From the NCBI GenBank assembly GCA_016931435.1, contig JAFGET010000091.1:1-8255 (forward strand): a stretch of DNA of 8,255 nt, in the 5' to 3' direction. Under the pieces are notes generated by a model. The model searched no databases and had not been told where the DNA came from. It saw only the letters and a program-made list of their open reading frames with translations. Of this stretch, positions 6,399-8,255 are shown in pieces. Position 1 is the stretch's first letter; every line of letters starts with the position of its first letter. This DNA comes from Candidatus Omnitrophota bacterium. GTDB lineage: Bacteria; Omnitrophota; Gorgyraeia; Gygaellales; Profunditerraquicolaceae. The translations under genes were made by a program, and so were the position numbers.

Positions 6399-7493
6399 TC
6401 AGGGGTATTCGCCAGTGCGGGCGATATTCAGCAATAACCCCACGCTGATCATATCGAAAATAAAGGAAGACCCCCCGTAACTGATGAAAGGAAGCGGCAG
6501 CCCCTTAGTAGGAAGCAGCCCGCAGGAGACCCCGATGTTTATCACGGCTTTGAACATGATCATCAAAACCAGGCCTATGGAAAGAAAATGCCCGAATTTA
6601 TCCGCGGTGTTCTTGATTATCTTAAGCGCTTGCCGTAAAAAGACCAAAAATAACACCACTACCGCCAGGGTCCCAATAATCCCCAGCTCTTCCCCGATAA
6701 TAGAAAAGATAAAATCCGTATGCGCGGCAGGCAGGTAAAATAACTTCTGCTTGGACTGTCCTAACCCCACCCCAAAAATACCTCCCGAACCTAAAGCCAC
6801 CTGAGATTGGATTATCTGAAAACCGCTTCCCCTAGGGTCAAGCCAGGGATTAAGAAAAGCCAAAATACGCGCCCGGCGGTAAGGCACGCTGAAAATAAGG
6901 GCATAGAGGACGGGCAGGCCTGCCAACGCCAGAGAAACCAGATAAGTAGCCCTTACCCCGGCAATAAAAAGCATCAATAAAATCACGGCGGCTAAAGATA
7001 CAGCCGTGCCTAAATCCGGTTGGATCAGGACCAACAATAAGACTGCCCCTAAACTTACCATAGGAGGGATAAAACCTTTAAGGAAATCCCTGACTACGCC
7101 GCTTTTCCTGGCAATAAAATCGGAAGTATAAATGATCAAGGCCAGGTTGGCGAATTCCGATGGCTGAAAGCTTAAAAATTTGAACCTGAACCACCGCCGC
7201 GCTCCCGACACCTCCCTGCCCACCCCCGGCACCAGGACCAGGACCAGAAGCAACAGGGAAAATATAAACAGGGGCTTACTATATTTCCTTAATTTCCTAT
7301 AATCAAAACTCATCATAAAAAACGTAAGTATTATTCCGATCAACAGGAAACTTACATGCCTTTTTAAAAAAAACAGGCTGTCGCGGTATTTCTCCATGGC
7401 ATAGATAGAAGAGGAAGAATAGATCATCACGATGCCGATAGAGATCAAAACAGCGGTGGTAATAAGAAGGTTGATCCTTATATTTCGTAACAC
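6399..7493 (-). CDS. ftsW: FtsW, SEDS-family septal peptidoglycan polymerase
   Basis: FtsW is the multi-pass SEDS glycosyltransferase that polymerises lipid II at the division septum with its partner class B PBP. The 364-residue product is strongly hydrophobic, compatible with about ten membrane helices, the first at about 7-29 and the last at about 341-357. Family motifs are SGARRWF (96-102), FQPSEFANLALIIY (109-122), QPDLGTA (158-164), FLNPWLDP (213-220), GFQIIQSQVALGSGG (224-238), FYLPAAHTDFIFSIIGEELG (252-271) and GLPLPFISYGGSS (331-343). Asp260 in HTDFIF matches the proposed catalytic aspartate. RodA is the main alternative, but the location between murD and murG and the YGGSS motif favour FtsW. 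Translation starts at GTG directly after the murD TAG, with GAGG eight bases upstream; the next ATG (residue 23) would remove most of helix 1. There is almost no cytoplasmic tail. Confidence 0.95.
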   Translation of the reverse strand: MLRNIRINLLITTAVLISIGIVMIYSSSSIYAMEKYRDSLFFLKRHVSFLLIGIILTFFMMSFDYRKLRKYSKPLFIFSLLLLVLVLVPGVGREVSGARRWFRFKFLSFQPSEFANLALIIYTSDFIARKSGVVRDFLKGFIPPMVSLGAVLLLVLIQPDLGTAVSLAAVILLMLFIAGVRATYLVSLALAGLPVLYALIFSVPYRRARILAFLNPWLDPRGSGFQIIQSQVALGSGGIFGVGLGQSKQKLFYLPAAHTDFIFSIIGEELGIIGTLAVVVLFLVFLRQALKIIKNTADKFGHFLSIGLVLMIMFKAVINIGVSCGLLPTKGLPLPFISYGGSSFIFDMISVGLLLNIARTGEYP

Positions 7494-8255
7494 CTAAGCG
7501 GCCTCTTTTTTTAATTGCGAAACTGCTTTTTTATAAATCCTGCCTCTTTCTTCGTAATCCGTAAACATATCGAAGCTTTTGCACATCGGAGAGAGCAAGA
7601 CGCAATCACCGGGCCGCGCCAGAGAAAAAGCTGCCTTGACGGCTTCCTCCATGGTCTTCGCCTTTTGCGTGGACACTATCGGCGAAAGCGCCTGAACGAT
7701 CCTTTCCCCGGATTCACCGATCAAAATAGCCCTCTTGACTTTTTCTCTTACTAAGTCAAGGATCAAACGGTAATCGTTGCCCTTTTCCCTGCCGCCGGCT
7801 ATAAGGATTATCGGTTTAGGCGTATTCGTAAGAGCCCAAATAGTCGCATCAATGGTAGTCGCTTTAGAATCATTTATAAACGTTATTTCATCGATCCGGG
7901 CGACCTGCTCTAAACGGTGTTCTACGCCTTTAAAATCAGCAAATACCTGTTGGCATAGTTTCTCGTCTGCGCCTAAAATTCCGCCTACGGCTTGCGCCGC
8001 CGCGTAATTAGGGTTAGAATTCATAGCCTTGTTAAAAAAGGCGACTTTTGAGCAGGCGCTATCCTTTAAACTGAAAACTGTTTTATCGTCAGCATTTAAA
8101 ACCAGGTAGTCATCTTTATCCTGGTTCATATAGATACGCTTTTTTGCCTCAAGATACTCCCCCATATCCTTGTGCCTGTCTAAATGATTACAGCTGAAAT
8201 TAAGGATAACCGCCACTTTTGGCTTAAAATCCCTGGCCCTCTCAAGCTGAAAAGA
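7494..8255 (-). CDS. murD: UDP-N-acetylmuramoyl-L-alanine--D-glutamate ligase MurD, 3' part (5' end outside the window)
   Basis: MurD joins D-Glu to UDP-MurNAc-L-Ala using ATP in the cytoplasm. The last 253 codons are present. The frame is open to position 8255 and begins SFQLERARDFKPK, the usual MurD 'SFQLE' strand, so the GTG at 8214-8216 is an internal valine. Fragment landmarks are NFSCNHLDRH (19-28), EAKKRIYMNQ (36-45), NADD (54-57), FKGVEHRLEQV (108-118, the His-Arg contact to ATP), FINDSKATTIDATIWAL (126-142), ILIAGGREKGNDY (150-162) and LLSPMCKSFDMFTDYEERG (220-238). Two oddities stand out. The usual Asp-His pair is Asn23-His24. The stretch between NADD and the Asn of the HNxxN motif is only 26 residues, about 30 fewer than in E. 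coli as I recall it. The P-loop and N-terminal domain are off the window. The TAG stop abuts the ftsW GTG. Confidence 0.95.
   Translation of the reverse strand, partial: SFQLERARDFKPKVAVILNFSCNHLDRHKDMGEYLEAKKRIYMNQDKDDYLVLNADDKTVFSLKDSACSKVAFFNKAMNSNPNYAAAQAVGGILGADEKLCQQVFADFKGVEHRLEQVARIDEITFINDSKATTIDATIWALTNTPKPIILIAGGREKGNDYRLILDLVREKVKRAILIGESGERIVQALSPIVSTQKAKTMEEAVKAAFSLARPGDCVLLSPMCKSFDMFTDYEERGRIYKKAVSQLKKEAA
7502..7505 (-). promoter_or_regulatory. Ribosome binding site for the GTG start of ftsW
   Basis: GAGG in the last murD codons lies eight bases before the GTG that directly follows the murD stop. It supports GTG as the ftsW start, since no ATG occurs in frame before codon 23. 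Confidence 0.55.

Larger units (their letters stand above)
1..8255 (-). other. dcw (division and cell wall) gene cluster, one apparent transcription unit
   Basis: All nine genes run in the same direction with gaps of at most 14 bases or with overlaps, which leaves no room for an intergenic promoter or terminator. The order murD-ftsW-murG-murC-murB-ddl-ftsQ-ftsA is the conserved dcw order of many diderm bacteria. Co-transcription is inferred from spacing and direction; promoters are expected upstream, beyond position 8255. Weak promoters inside coding sequence, known in other dcw clusters, cannot be excluded. Confidence 0.85.

Noticed and set aside
7494..8216. GTG at 8214-8216 as the murD start
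   Set aside because: The frame stays open upstream and continues the MurD sequence (SFQLE...FKPK), so this GTG is an internal valine and the true start is outside the window.

Overview
The window lies inside a division and cell wall (dcw) gene cluster. Every gene is on the minus strand, so transcription runs from position 8255 down to position 1. In that order the genes are murD (5' end outside the window), ftsW, murG, murC, murB, ddl, ftsQ, ftsA, and the first 28 codons of a YggS/YlmE-type pyridoxal-phosphate-binding protein, which runs off the left edge. Coding sequence fills almost everything. The gaps are 0 to 14 bases and several genes overlap: murC/murB by 41 bases, murB/ddl by 10, ddl/ftsQ by 4, and ftsA/yggS by 1. 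I see no internal promoter, terminator, RNA gene, repeat, mobile element or CRISPR array, and no stretch over 300 bases without a gene.

Together the genes cover the later cytoplasmic and membrane steps of peptidoglycan synthesis plus part of the divisome. MurB completes UDP-MurNAc. MurC adds L-Ala and MurD adds D-Glu. Ddl makes the D-Ala-D-Ala later used by MurF. MurG converts lipid I to lipid II. FtsW polymerises lipid II at the septum. FtsQ and FtsA belong to the division machinery. murE, murF and mraY are not seen and may lie beyond position 8255. ftsZ, which usually follows ftsA directly, does not do so here.

The order murD-ftsW-murG-murC-murB-ddl-ftsQ-ftsA is typical of diderm (Gram-negative) bacteria. 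The base composition is moderate (mid-40s % G+C by eye), with frequent ATA, AGG and AGA codons. FtsA and MurD are both divergent at normally conserved ATP-site motifs. Together this suggests an uncultivated lineage such as Omnitrophota or a relative in or near the PVC group. That placement is an inference from general resemblance and needs a tree.

This is a core region, not an accessory island, and I see no new system in it. The points worth a second look are the yggS gene where ftsZ is expected, the altered nucleotide-site motifs of FtsA, a MurD with a shortened central domain and altered metal- and ATP-site motifs, and the Cys form of the MurB active site.
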